Assembly: GCF_036898095.1 (NCBI RefSeq)
Contig: NC_090765.1
Span: 26,267,081-26,331,080 of the forward strand
DNA: 64,000 nucleotides
Reading direction: 5' to 3'
Source of the DNA: Palaemon carinicauda
Taxonomy: Eukaryota > Arthropoda > Malacostraca > Decapoda > Palaemonidae
The notes beneath the pieces are model-generated. The model saw nothing but the letters and a program-made list of their open reading frames with translations. It was not told the origin of the DNA and searched no databases. The translations under genes and the position numbers were made by a program. Shown here in pieces: positions 32,966 through 46,145 of this stretch (the stretch's first letter is position 1; each line of letters begins with the position of its first letter).

Positions 32966-35250
32966 GCATAACAATGTAATTGTCACCAAACTTGTTGGAG
33001 ACTGCATCTAACATCATAAGAACTTTCAAATTGAATGGAAGCTAGTGATAAGTTTATATACTGTATATTTTTTCTATTAATTTTCTTTCAGGCAGACCAG
33101 ATGCATCTGGAGAGGAAAAGATATTTTGTTGTCTTTGAGCTGTACAAGTAAGTATTGTAAGTGTTGAAAATGCTGCCTTTTAGAATTAGTTGCAGAGGAA
33201 CTAAATACCTTGCTGCATATGGTAGTTGTTTACATGTAGTCAGTGAAGAATGTATCAGTTATTTGATGACTCATTATTGAGAACCTCTTCAGATATTGCA
33301 TGAAATAAGACATAAGTTTATTTTTCTTTGCATTATTTGCATTTTAGGTTTCAGAAACTTTATATAAGGGAAAATATTAGGAAATGTTTTAACTAAATTC
33401 ATGAAAATGTTTTTGTTTTAGACATATACTGTATGTAGGGGAAATGAGATATGATTCAAATTAAAAGACCATAGATTAGGTGAAGGGTGATCTCCACTGA
33501 TTAAAGAAAAGTTTCTTATTGGGCTCCTCTGCCTCGATTGTGTATTGTGGTACCCACTGTTGGACGGATGCTAAACAATCCGTCCAGTGTGTTTTCATCC
33601 AAAGCTGCTTTACTTTCTCCCTTTAACTTTCTAACTTTTTCCTTTGGTTTATTCCCACCAACTGCAGATCCTCAACTTATTTGGCTTGCTCCCATTTTCA
33701 TTTGATTCAAGAACAAATCCTTTGCACCAACCATATGAGGAGCTATATACGACTCTGTAATATGGTTTCAGTTCTTCAAAGAAAAAGTTTTAATTGACAA
33801 GACCTCCCATTTGAATTAGGTGTAATAATATAACCAATAAGACACAAGGAATCATTAGCTGTAGTCAATATCAATATTTTCATTCACTTCATGATTTGAA
33901 GCTAAAATAAAATTACTTCTCAGGTAAAAAAATTAAAATAGTTCTGTCTTAATGAATATGATATTAATTTGCAAAAAAAAAAAAAAATAAGGAAAAAAGA
34001 TTTTTAATAAGATATTCTGATTATTTCTAGGAACCTCACCTGATGATATGTTGACATTATCCATGAAAGCTTGAAAAATTCCCTCTAGTAAAGCAATGAG
34101 ATCAACTGGCATCTAACGACAATAACATGCCATACATGATGTATCGCCTTCAGTCCAAAAGTCAGTTTGGTAGTGTCAAGATGTGCACTATATATTGTCA
34201 GGGATTTTGATATTTTATAGTAGCTTAAAGGTGTCTTCTCCCAGATTTATTAGCAATTACTGTGTAGATTATACAAGAGGATTAGGTTTAGGTGTTCATG
34301 ATCCGCTTTCTCTTTGTGTCTCGTGGTGAGGACAGTTTGTGATTTGGAGAATTAATTGTTGTTAGGAGTGCAAATGCCTCACGGTTCCTCTTTGGAAAAG
34401 TGTCTCATGGTGCTGTTTTGTGGAGTATTCATGAAGCTACCTAGACAAAGTTCATAACAGGACCCTACTATTTCTTCTAAATCATATTAGTTACGCTTTC
34501 TCAATTTTTCTCACTCTATTTCCTTCTCTGTCTAGTTGGATCCATTGATAACAGAGGAGTTCATTTGATCATGATCTACATAACTATTGCAATGTGAAGG
34601 AAGAGGGAGTTGAATAACATGCCTCCATGAACTGGAACTTCACATATTTGAGCATGGAGAAACTTTCCTGTCAAACTGCCTTCTGTACGGATTCTGATTT
34701 CAATGTACGTACTTGCAAACCTCTGAAGTGTTTGGTATTGGGAATGTCAATTCTTAGTACTGAAATAAGACAAGGATATCTGTGAGCTTGGGAAATAATC
34801 TGTCACATGAATACCCTACCAATGAAATTACTCTCTGATGCAGTGTTTAGAGTCAAAGTAAATGTAACAAAACATGATATATGAGACTATTTCCAAGGAA
34901 CTATAATTCTACTTCTCTGCAGGAAGAGAAATAACTTCCAAAAAGGAACATTTTTGAAATCATTATGCCTTTGGTTTAATGATATCCATGACCTTTATTC
35001 GTATGGAATTAAAAAGACCACATTAATGACTACGTTGGAAGTTAACTAGATGAAATTATTAGGACAATAACCTGCCATTTGAAATTGAAGTACTTTCTCA
35101 AAATAGAGAGGTAGGTACTTACACTCGTTAATCTCAGATGCGCAAACAAACTTTTAAATTCAGTCAATTAAAAATAATAGTAAGGAAATATTTTTTGTAT
35201 GTGGATTAGAGCATCATTTACAGTCAAGTGTTGCACCAACCTCAGGTACA
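32966..35250. other. Unassigned intergenic sequence
   Basis: No confident gene or repeat. Several stretches (33520-33800, 34300-35100) are less AT-rich and could be very old transposon remains, but no motif could be read. Confidence 0.4.
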
Positions 35251-35251
35251 T

Positions 35252-35510
35252 AGTTTTTATTATTACTAGCCAAGATACAACCCTAGTTGGAAAAGAAAAA
35301 TGCTATAGACCCAAGGGCTCCAACATGGAAAAATACCCCAGTGAGGAAAGGAACAATGTTAAAACAGATAATTCATATATAGACTATGAAAAGACTCATG
35401 TCAGCCTGTTCAACATAAAAAAAAAGTTTGCTGCAAGTTTGAACTTTTGAAGTTTTACTGATTCAACTATGTTCTTGAGCACCTTATTAAATTTAAGACT
35501 TGTATGGTCT
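35252..35510 (-). mobile_element. LINE-T 3' end, copy with protein-coding body
   Basis: The tail block 'actagccaagatacaaccct' is followed by 'gactcatgtcagcctgttca' and 'gtttgaacttttgaagtttt'. The reverse complement of the latter part encodes the relic of a 'VES.DLQKFK' C-terminal end typical of LINE polyproteins. Confidence 0.75.
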
Positions 35511-36968
35511 ATGATTACCGTAGAGAACTGAAATTACTAATGATTAAAATGGGCCTATCAGCAAGATATATAAAAAAATCTGTTTCAGAGAAGTATGAAC
35601 TGAAAAAGGAAAATAAGAAACCAGGAAACAGTTTGCCCAAGAATAGTGAATACTGTATATTAAAATAAAATTTTGTTTGAAGAACTGCCTAATACAGAAG
35701 AGGTTGAAGCATAAAATACAGAATTTAAAAGAAAAAGATAATTGAAGCAGAAACTAAATGTACATGAAAATTCAATTCCTAGAAATGATAAACAAATTTA
35801 CGGAGTTTTCAATCAGTTAGACGAAAAATATCCTTCGGCACTCATATCCCACTACAGCCCCCACCATTGGGCCATTTGACCAGAGTTCCATAGATTGCAT
35901 CTAATGCTTAAAGAGGATGGACATTATGAAACAAATCATAATTTTAACCAAAGAAACAATGGAACACCCATGCCAAGACGGAACTACCTATATATTGACT
36001 AAAAGAAACACAGGATGGATTTGCAACTTTAGTAGTCATCTTTAAGCCTAAATATCATTAAATTCTCTAACAATATAGGGGAGATAAAGACACTCCATGA
36101 CGGATAAATACCACCTCTACAGAAACTAAAAACCATAAAAAGCAAATAAAAGCATTACAAAATTTATGGATAACATCTGGAAGTGTAAACTAGCATCCTT
36201 GCAAACTATCAGATACTCCAGTAACTCCACAGAGAAACAAAAAAAAAAAAAATCTTTCAATTCCACCTGGTTGTGCATGCATCAAGGCTTCACTGGCCAT
36301 TTAATGGTAGACATAGTAGCTGTGTATTTGTTTAAACCATTTGTAATTTGGGGAGGATTTCTATTTGTAAAACAATGTCTTTGAATTGAAGAAATAAATT
36401 TTGTTCAGGGACTACATATGTTCTGTATTTGTATCATCACTAACTCACTTATACATTAATTTGTTTAAGTATGCAGGTGTGAAGGCTTTATCTGCTTAAC
36501 ATATTGGATAGATGTATAAAACTATGGACTGGTGGAACCAAAGAAACTTAAAGAGAAGTATTCTATAGAACTCAAAATTACTGAGAAATAGGGGAGGATC
36601 TGTAATTGAATTGGGATTTTACAGCAGGGCTATGGACAGTATTACTCATATTTATTAAATAGAAATACACAGTAAATAAGGATCGGGAGTTTAATGTCTC
36701 CCAATTGAGAAGTTACTAAAAGATTTTTGGTTTACAGTGTAGGAGTAGATATCTTAAAAGTTAGTGCAGTATATATGTAATTCACTTTAGTTAGCATTCA
36801 AAAGTTCATGCTAAGAGATAGAAATATCTGTAATTTTGTGAACTAGAACTTGCATGTCAGACATTTGGTCTCCAAAACACTTGCTGTAAACGCCAAATCT
36901 TACTTATCTAAGCCAAAAAAATAATCAAGTTTTCCTTATGTTTATATACATACATACATACATACATA
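35511..36968. other. Unassigned intergenic sequence
   Basis: No gene recognised. It ends in a short (cata)n run that forms the hAT insertion site. Confidence 0.45.
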
Positions 36969-39809
36969 CAGTGCCGTTTCTAGTTGCAGGCGACACAAGG
37001 GTCGCCTGGGGCGCCATTTGCTTGGGGTGCGCCAAATTGCCATCCAAAATAATATATAAACAAATGAGAGAAGTATTATTTTTACGTGAATAATTCAAAT
37101 AAATACAAGTTTAAACGCGAAAATAAATGAATAATGGAAGTGTTAATACTTGATGCAACGGTGTTTAATGTTTCGGAAAAGTTGGCACCACTGGATAAGT
37201 AGATGTCGTCAGTATCAAGGAGCTTTAAAACTAAGACAGCTGACTGCTCGCGACACCACCTTGTGACCTTAGTTAAGTTCTAAGCATTATGTTTACTCCA
37301 ATCTTTACTTCTTTTATAAGTCTTCTTAAGCTGTCAAAGCAGCTGTCAAGCATTCAAGCTTTTATCAATCATGAAGAGGCAGTCCAAGCTGTCAGGTGCA
37401 TCAAACAAGAAAAGAAAAAATGAGGAAGAGGAAAAACCGAGTCCAAAGTAGAGGTAAGTGACCAGCTGTGTTGTGTGTGCATAAGACTAGCCTATAGTTT
37501 TTATTAGAAACAAAGTTCATTTTTTGTAGATATTTCTGAGTTGAAAATTCGAATGAAATCCAGGAGCTATATACCTTATAAACCAATGATCTATAGTAAT
37601 GGATAGGACATCCATCACTTTTTCGCGGTCAAAGCCGGAGGCGCTATTTTGCGTTGATTCCTGTCATAAATGAGGTCAAAATAATCCATAATTATGATGC
37701 CATTTCCACGTTTTGGCACCCCTGACTCATTTTAAACGGCGACCCCGAATAAATAGGGATAAAGCTGAGAGGATTATTATTATTTTAAATGTTGCGTTTT
37801 CCTAGATTACTCTATTTGTGCTATATTAGTTAATATTGACATTTGCCCATTCTCAAGGATTCTCAAGAGGTTAATTGTAACTTGTACACCCTAAGCATAG
37901 GCCTACATGCTGCAATGCAGTGATATTTGTACAATAAAAATTTGGATGTTTATAAATTATCAATTATTTTAGATTGCACTCCAGATTTAAGTCACAAGGA
38001 GCAATTATCTGATAATTCGAATAGTTACAGCTGAAGGCACTGCACAAATTAAGTAATATTTTATCGGGTTCCTTGAGGCCGAGCAGACAACAGGAGACCT
38101 CTCAAGACTCATTCTAAAAAAAAAACGAGCTTAATATCCCCTTTTAAGACTGCAGAGGACAGTCATATGACAATGGGGCAAATATGAGAGGAAAAAACAA
38201 GGGAGTCCAGGTTAGACTTCTTCAGTTAAACCCCAGGGCTTTATTTGTGCCATGTGGAGCGCACACTGTTAATCTGGTTGTGTGTGATGCAGCAAAGAGC
38301 TCCTCAGATGCAACTAGCTACTTTGGCTGCCTGCAAAAATTATTTAATCTCTTTTCTGCCTCCACTCAAAGGTGGTCGACCCTAAAAAAACATGTGGACA
38401 CAACTTTGAAATCCTGGGCAGACACACGGTGGGAGAGTCGAACTCGAATCAACAGTGTTGAGGTTGTAAGATTCCAGGCTGCAAAAGTGAGAAATGCTCG
38501 TTTAGAGGTGAGAGAGAGCAAGCACTGCAGATCCAGCTATTAAAATTGAAGCACAAGCCTTAGCAGAAGAGCTGGGATCATACCGGTTTTCTATTTGTAC
38601 GGTGGTGTGGTATGATATCCTTAGAAAAGTTCAAACTGTGAATAAACTTCTGCAATCACAATGCATGCATCTGGATGTAGCTGTGACATTCTCAATAAGG
38701 CTGAAACCTCCATTGTTAGCTACAGAGACACTGGGTTTGCTGATGTCCAGACATCTGCCAAAGAGATATGTGAGGAGATGAATGTGGAAGCTGCTCTAAA
38801 GCAGAAAAGACTCAGAACTACTAAAAGGCAGTTTTCCTATGAGACCCCTGATGAACCTATTACCGATGCCTTGAAAAAAAAATGTAGTTTTCATTTTTCA
38901 ATGTAGTTGTGGATATGGCCATTGAATCTCTGAGAGAGAGACCTGGAATGATGAGTGATGTTGCAAAGAAATTCAGTGCTCTCATAAACTTCTCTGACCT
39001 GACATCTAGTGAGCTAGAAAAGCAGGCAAAGGATTTGTGTAATACACTCACATGTGGGGATCATTCTGATTTTAATTATGATAAACTGATTGTAGAGATG
39101 CAGTCATTTCCAAAACAATGGCCAAAACAAAATATGACAACATTAGACCTTTTTGTTTTTCTGGAGGAGAAAGGCCTGAAAGAGATCTATCCAAACATGT
39201 GGGTGGCATTAAGAATTGCTGTCACTACACCTGTGACTGTGGCATCTGCAGAGAGAAGCTTCTCTAAACTTAAGCTCATTAAAACATATTTAAGGTCTAC
39301 TATGTCACAGGAGTACCTAAATGGGCTGGCAATAATAAGTATTAATAGAGAAATATCCAAACAGATTTCGTATGATGACACTATAGATGATTTTGCTGCA
39401 AGAAAGTCAAGAAGAGTCAGGTTTTAAATATGAAACACCAGTGAAGAAAACTTGTATATAATAGTTTTAGCATAGCCCTCAACATATATGGATTGAGTTC
39501 TATGGTTTTAGATTGGCAAGATTACCTTTTTCTATTTATCTTAGGTAGGATTTGCAATAAAAATGTATAATGGTGTTATTTTATTAAAATTTACAAAAAT
39601 AGTTTGTATACTTTTGAGTCTATACTTTTCCTTGTTGTGTATACATATACGTGAATTTGATTTATTAATAAAGTATGTTGTTTTGTTGTGGAACTTGAGA
39701 TGCTAGTTGTGTTCGAAATTGCTTATGTTATTATTTCCACCGTGGAGGGAAGGGGGGGGGGCCTAACGAGTTCTTGCCTGGGGTGCCTAATGAACTAAAA
39801 ACGGCCCTG
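36969..39809 (+). mobile_element. hAT transposon, ZMYM1-like type
   Basis: The ends are cagtgccgtttctag (36969) and, in reverse complement, cagggccgtttttag (39809): 15-base inverted repeats with two mismatches and the CAG start of hAT elements. Both flanks are the octamer catacata (36961-36968, 39810-39817), which fits an 8-bp target duplication, although the site is a CATA microsatellite. It is 2.84 kb long and encodes a broken transposase. A start-like peptide 'MKRQSKLSGASNKKRK' at 37371 and a donor-like gtaagt follow near the left end; most of the N-terminal half is deleted. Confidence 0.85.
38184..39427 (+). pseudogene. hAT transposase, ZMYM1-like, frameshifted
   Basis: Pieces in order: 38184-38543 ('LNPRALFVPCGAHTVNLVV', 'FNLFSASTQRWSTLKKHV', 'SWADTRWESR'), a shifted piece to about 38690, 38661-38880 ('SIVSYRDTGFADVQTSAKEI') and 38885-39427. 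The last holds the hAT dimerisation domain: 'YPNMWVALRIAVTTPVTV', 'ASAERSFSKLKLIKTYLRS' and 'LNGLAIISIN', ending 'AARKSRRVRF'. Frameshifts lie near 38517, 38685 and in an A-run at 38874-38881. The zinc-finger N-terminus is missing. It would have cut and pasted DNA, but this copy cannot. Confidence 0.88.
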
Positions 39810-39831
39810 CATACATACATACATACATACC

Positions 39832-39832
<1 letters not shown>

Positions 39833-39914
<82 letters not shown>
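39833..39914. repeat. (TA)n microsatellite
   Basis: About 40 TA units following the (CATA)n flank of the hAT element. Confidence 0.97.
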
Positions 39915-39915
<1 letters not shown>

Positions 39916-39920
39916 TCACA

Positions 39921-40297
39921 CAGTCAAGCAGCCCTCCTTATTAGCAGGATTAGGGAACAGAGACAAGCAGGAATCCACAAATACTTGCTGTCTTAGCGTG
40001 GTTTAACTCATAACCTACCAACTTGCTGCCCACTGTACTGCCTAATATTGTTTTTATTTGTTTCTATCAACGTGTAAGTAATGTGTTGATGAATTAATGC
40101 ATTTCAGTAAGTGTACAGTACATGTATACACATTTACTATGTACATGGTAAGAGTACGGTACACATAACACTTGTCATGCCACACTTAGATTTAGATGTA
40201 ATATATACAATAGCAACAAAACACTGTACTGTATATTACTATAATATATGAACAGTACTATCACTACAGTACAGCTTAATTAGGCAAGGTAACACTT
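39921..40297. other. Possible Tigger-type debris, otherwise unassigned
   Basis: 39921-39990 ('cagtcaagcagccctcctta', 'aggaatccacaaatacttgc') looks like one end of a Tigger-like element. No matching inverted end was found before 40298. Confidence 0.3.
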
Positions 40298-40353
40298 TAT
40301 TGTTATTATTATTATTTGCCAAGCTACACCCCTAGTTAGAAAAGCAGGATGCT
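40298..40353 (-). mobile_element. LINE-T tail, very short copy
   Basis: (att)n followed by 'gccaagctacacccctagtt' and 'agaaaagcaggatgctt', about 55 bases of the shared tail. Confidence 0.65.
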
Positions 40354-40492
40354 TGTATTCGATGTTTTGAAGCTATTTAATGTCCTTGATCTTGTTTCAC
40401 AAAATTCGTCATGTTTGTTTTACAGTAATAGTAGAGCGAATCAACGGTCACCTCTTGTTATTTATTCAGTGACTTTAGACCAAGAAAATATT

Positions 40493-40748
<256 letters not shown>

Positions 40749-41439
40749 CATTTGGCAACCGTTGCTGTAGAATGATTTTTAACACTTACATATCGTGAAA
40801 ATTCATTATTAAAGAATGTGAGAATATCCAGAACGAAGTAGGCTACAGGAATATGGCTAGATATAAGTAATATATTCAATGAACTTTTTTTTCTTTTTTT
40901 TTTTTGATAAGTTTTAGATCAAAGTTTCAAACCTCATTGAGCAAACACAAGGTCAAACTATACGATTTCAGAATTATAGTCTGGTGCCCCAGTCTATGGG
41001 ATTATATAACTATTTCCTACTGGCGACAGCCGCACACACTGCTTTTATGCCAAAGCAATGAGAAACGATATCCCAGATTTGGAACGAGTCCAAACATTCA
41101 CTAGAAACGTGAAAGCGGATACAGGCCAGGTAGAAAGAAGCTTGATAAAACGGATAATACTGGTTTGTTGGTTCAATTATTTTTTTTAGCATTTAGGTCT
41201 ACCCATGTTAAAGTTTTTGCGAGATTTACAAACTGACAAACTAGATTTAATTTAATCCTTCTGTTCAAGAAATCACAAAATGAATCAAGAGTATCGCGAG
41301 ATATTGAAAAGCAAAGTAATGATGACAACACCTGGTAGGGCCAGTTTAAAAGTTATTTTTTTTTTCTTTCAAACAAAAACTTACAGCAGAAACCTTTAAG
41401 ATCCGAGAAATTTACTTAAATCTATGTTATCAAAGCTTC

Positions 41440-41467
41440 TGGGAGGAACGTAGAGAGTAGAGGTCCC

Positions 41468-41539
<72 letters not shown>

Positions 41540-41606
41540 CATTTGTTGATGTCGGCTACCCCCCAAAATTGGGGGAAGTGCCTTGGTATATGTATGTATG
41601 TATCAA
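41440..41606 (+). mobile_element. LINE-A 3' tail with expanded poly-T
   Basis: 'gggaggaacgtagagagtag' and 'aggtcccccc' are followed by about 70 T, then 'catttgttgatgtcggctac', the C-run/G-run hairpin, and a (tatg)n tail. Other copies have only a short T-rich piece (tttttgttttgtttc) at this site. Confidence 0.85.
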
Positions 41607-41809
41607 AGCTTCACTGACTTAGTGGGTTCTGTAACATTTTTGTGCTACAAAATCAACACCTCGCCTCACCACATTACTTCTGTATAAGACTTACCAACAG
41701 TCTAAACTAGTGCTTCACACAATTATCCAAAATTTGTCAAACTCTAATTTACAGTAATTGGTTGTCGTTGGCTTGTTTTCAATCTTTACCTACGACTTTA
41801 GTGTCGACC

Positions 41810-42320
41810 GTTTATTATTATTATTATTACTATCCAAGCTACAACCCTAGTTGGAAAAGCAAGATGCTATAAGCCCAGGGGCTCCAACAGGGAAAAATAG
41901 CCCAGTGAGGAAAGGAAATAAGGAAATAAATAAATGAAGAGAACAAATTAACAATAAATCATTCTAAAAACAGCAACAACGTCAAAACAGACATGTCATA
42001 TATAAACTATTAACAGCATCAAAAACAAATATGTCATGAATAAACTATAAAAAGACTCATGTCCGCCTGGTCAACAAAAAAGCATTTGCTCCAACTTTGA
42101 ACTTTTGAAGATCTACTGATTCAACCACCCGATTAGGAAGATCATTCCACAACTTCATTCAACATGTTGAAGATAATCTAACGACAACATTCACAAGTAA
42201 AGACTTAAAATTAAAATCGTATTCGGAAAAAAAACCCTCGCATAAATGAAGTAACAACAGGCCAGCAATATGATGGTTAGGGTTGCCAAGAGAGCGGTAG
42301 TTTCAGAGATTGAGACATTG
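41810..42320 (-). mobile_element. LINE-T 3' end, longest copy
   Basis: A (tta)n run, the shared tail, then a body whose reverse complement encodes the relic of 'WNDLPN', 'VVESVDLQKFKVGANAFL' and 'RRT'. This is the C-terminus of a non-LTR polyprotein. The body is related to 35252-35510 but not to 17936-18100. Confidence 0.8.
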
Positions 42321-42659
42321 TGCGGTCGAGAGCAGACTCAAAGAGTTGACTCTTAGTGTTCATCGGTCAATAAATATGTGACAAAAGAGAAATATATTAT
42401 TACGTGTTCGTGTTATTATATAAATTAAGTTTGGGTATTGGACGGAGTCCCTAGTAACTAGTAGTACCAAGGAATATAAAATTTTTGTGGATTGATTAAG
42501 TTTTAGCCATGATCAGTAAAGGACACTGAAGTATTTAGATTATAGAAAATAAAACAAACTTCATTAAAAAAATAAAATGCATCTGAGAAAGTAACGGGCA
42601 CACTATTCTATCTTTTTTCTCTTACTCTTGTCATTTTGAAGTTTTTATTGTTTATATAT

Positions 42660-42965
42660 GAAAGGTTTATTTTAATGTTGTTCTTTAGAATTAGAGTTTA
42701 GTGAAAGGTTGAAAAACAAATAAGATAATAGCCATGTTAAGTAAAATATGGAAATCAAATCGCCTGAAATTACTTATAAAATCGGACTATATATCAGTTG
42801 AGTGAGATTGGTGTTACTTATGGACACGAGTCCTAGTATGACAATGAAACAATCTCCAATAGATTTAGTAGATTTGAGAACAAAGCCCTCAAAAGGATAT
42901 TGGGTGTTAAAAGACAGGACAGGATTAGAAATGAAAATATAAGAGATTACGCGAGTACCATATCT
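42660..42965 (+). mobile_element. LINE-B fragment
   Basis: Matches 59338-59610 with small changes: 'ttagaattagagtttagtga', 'aaatatggaaatcaaatcgc', 'aatctccaatagatttagta', 'aaaggatattgggtgttaaa'. It encodes the relic of the 'ENKAIRRILGVK' block after the reverse transcriptase. It abuts an oppositely oriented CR1-like fragment. Confidence 0.85.
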
Positions 42966-43004
42966 TGATTAGACCATGATATTCATTTACTGTTAAATCG
43001 TCGC

Positions 43005-43650
43005 TGTCAAAAGACCCATGAAATAAGGGTGTTCAGTTTCCTCTTGAAAGCTTTAATGTCTTCAATCATTCGAATGTTTTGTGAGAGCTTATTATATAGT
43101 CTCGGGGCCGCATATTTAAAGGCGCTGGTGCCTAAAGTAGACATATATCTAGATTCCAACAATTTGAAGGCATCTTTAACAATTCTCGTGTCGACACGAT
43201 TTGTTGGCTGCGCAATGTGTAGCAATTCTCTTAATTAAGTATTTTGGACGCCCGGTTCCGATAACTTGGTGGGTAATTGTACATATTTTAAATTCAATTC
43301 TCGCTTTAATCGGCAGCCAGTGTAAATCATTTAGTATTGGGGTGATCCTTTCACTTCGTGGGACACATTTTATCAGTCTTGCTTCTCTGTTTATTATGTT
43401 TTGTAATTTCTTAAGTTGCACTTTAGGTAAATTGTAGTAGATAGAGTTGCAGTAGTCAATCATGGTAATAGCAGTTTATCACAAGTTTCTTTACAGAATT
43501 TTCGTCTAGGTACTTTTTTTTACAAACGTAATATTTCTTAGATGGTAACCAACAGTTTTTATTACATTATTTATTTGGGCATTTAGAGACAGGTTACAGT
43601 CAAGAAATACACCTAGATCTCGAACTTTACTTTTACCAATACATTATACA
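43005..43650 (-). pseudogene. CR1/Rex1-like LINE, 3' coding part, copy 2
   Basis: The minus strand reads 'VRDLGVFLDCNLSLNAQINN', then 'IDYCNSIYYNLPKVQLKKLQ', 'INREARLIKCVPRSERI', 'LHWLPIKARIEFKI', and after a frameshift 'TSAFKYAAPRLYNKLSQN'. It keeps the LHWLPI block absent from the 18100 copy. It ends near 43005 without the tail seen in that copy. Confidence 0.82.
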
Positions 43651-43689
43651 GTACCACAGTGACCCGCTGAAGACACAAGTGTGAAGTGT

Positions 43690-44779
43690 CCGGCCTGTGG
43701 TCCCATGTCCTGCTTACAGAAGTCACACAACCACTTGGCAATGAAATTTACCTCCACAGCTTATCAAACATTTGTATAGTTGTTGACTTGCAATTCTTGT
43801 GAACACCTGAAAACTAATTTCTTTAGATAATAAATTTAAAACCATATAATCGTTAATTGATGAAAAGGGCAGATGGGACAATTCTAACCACCGAAGAGGC
43901 AATTTCTTTGAAAAGTGGTTGATGACATTTCATCCCACAATTCCAAAGGTAGTTTTCATAGATATATGGATGGTTTCGCTGTGAATTTGTGCATGGAGCC
44001 TCGAGTTTGTTAGCTCAGTGGCTGTGTGAGTTCTGTAGGTAGGACTTATTAATACGTATTCTTTGGTCTATGACTGATGTCTACAGTTAAAACGTATGGG
44101 TTAAAACAAACTATGCTAAAAAATGCGTTGTGGATTCTCAGGAACTGTTATGGTTGAATAGATGATTATAGATTGTCTAAAATTTTGAACTTGAATAGAT
44201 ATCTGTGGTAAACCTGTGTATTATCATTCTAAACTCCACCTGCATTCATAATGGATAAATTTTCTACAAAATAGCCTCGGGATCTATTTCACCAGGAGTG
44301 GTAAGGCAAAATACCTTTGAAAATCATGTCTGTATTTTACAGTGGCCGGCAAATTACTCTTAGAACTAAAATATTAAGGTAGATAGTACACTTTGGTGTA
44401 AATGATAGACGTATATAAAATATTAAGAACTCTAACTTACTAGTTAAGGGCTGTTTTCTTCTGGACCAGTCTCGCACATGTAACAGGCTAACAGCACTTT
44501 GTCTTGCAGTACTCGCTATATAGTTTGTTTGGTCTTATCCGTCTTTCAAATGTTTTGAGAATAATACGATGTAAACCGTGTTGATTGTCAAATCCTCGCT
44601 ATCATAGCATTGCATGAATGAAATCGCGGAAAATGGACCAAATGAGAGTAGATAGCAACTAATAATCAATCAAGGACTATAAAGCAAAGTGAATGGAAGG
44701 AGATACCAAGAGGCGTCCCAAGTTAAATATTTATTTGACATCGCACTCCACATCACATAGGGAAAGCATGAAGAGAGAG
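43690..44779. other. Unassigned intergenic sequence
   Basis: No open frame or repeat recognised. Confidence 0.4.
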
Positions 44780-45259
44780 CAGAGTTGCCAGGTTTTCTAA
44801 GTGAGAAAATGCCAACTTCTAGTCAGCTGTAGCTTTAAAAGACCAACCCATTTGTAAATATGACCAAAAATAAGGGACTTTGACGTAGGAAAAATCTTTT
44901 TTTGGGCTCAAGCCATGTCGTCCTGATTGAAGTTCCTCATGGTTACTGTATGGTATTTCTGCGATTGATATTACAAGAGAATTACCGTCAGATATCACGG
45001 GATTCCAATAGAACGACTATACGAAGATATCGTGTATAATCAAGGACGTATCTTAAGATAACCATAGATATCTGCACCCCAAACAGACCTTACCCAGTCT
45101 AATCCTCAAAGGGGAAGGAGGATAAGTGAGGAGTGGCTATATTATCTTATCACCTTTCGAAAAATATAACATTTAAGGCCAAACTTTCTTTTAATGATAT
45201 TTGTTTTAAAAGGCCAAATATTACGACTTTGGCATAAAAAGGCCAACGTGGTAACCCTG
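44780..45259. mobile_element. Non-autonomous hAT-like MITE
   Basis: The left end is cagagttgcca; the right end in reverse complement is cagggttacca (11 bases, two mismatches). It is flanked on both sides by agagagag, fitting an 8-bp duplication in a GA run. The interior has gccaac/ggccaa blocks facing each other near both ends and an apparently inserted segment (about 44890-45170). No transposase. Confidence 0.6.
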
Positions 45260-45279
45260 AGAGAGAGAGAGAAAGAATC

Positions 45280-46145
45280 CCGGCCGATGAAAAGTGAAGA
45301 ATTCTGAAACCGATCACTCAGTCACGAGCTAGTCTTAGAGTGAGGTAGATCGTTATGTGGGTGTCTGAATGACAGTTTGTTTTTCTTCTGAAATCTCCTT
45401 ATGCTTATTAATGTGGAATTATCCTTAAATCAGGTATGTATTTGCAGCGACTCTGGTTACAAGTAAAATTCTAGAGAATGGAAATGTAAATGGTACTGTC
45501 TAGATCTCGTAAAGTATCCTAATATAGATTGGGATCAAAGCAAACTGATTTAGCATTGGTTGACATGGTAACTGACCTGATGTTGATGAGGCTAGGTCAT
45601 GTCATGTTAGTGGCAGGCCAAGCCTAAGTTATGCTGCATATTTCACAAAATTAGTCTGACATACTTTAGGATACTAGACAGTCACTGTAATCTATGCCAA
45701 GGTCTAGTGTAGACCTTGGTGTAATCGACTGAGTTCTCAGTCTGACATGGCTGAAGCGGAATTTCATCTTAATTAGTTGCTAATGGTATAAATAACATTG
45801 TCTTCCTGAAGGTTGCTGGTTAAATCAAGTCTGTCATTAGTTAGACTTTTTGCCTTCTCACTTAGAAATTCAACTTTACACTAGACTTTTTATTCAATTT
45901 TATTTAAAGTTTTATATTAATCCAAGTTTACAATACATGTAAACTAGGTCTAACGTTATTAGTTGGCTAGTACTGTACTAATTTATAAAATGCTCCCCTA
46001 CACCATCATGGTTTATGTGGTTTTACTTTACTGTAGCACAACATTCCTAAACTGAATCTGGAGCCTTTGTAGGGTGACGGTCAGATCCCGTAGAAAACGA
46101 GAATATTCTGAACTGTGGCCGTCGTTCTAAAAATGATTTTGCCTG
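45280..46145. other. Unassigned intergenic sequence
   Basis: No gene or repeat recognised. Confidence 0.4.
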
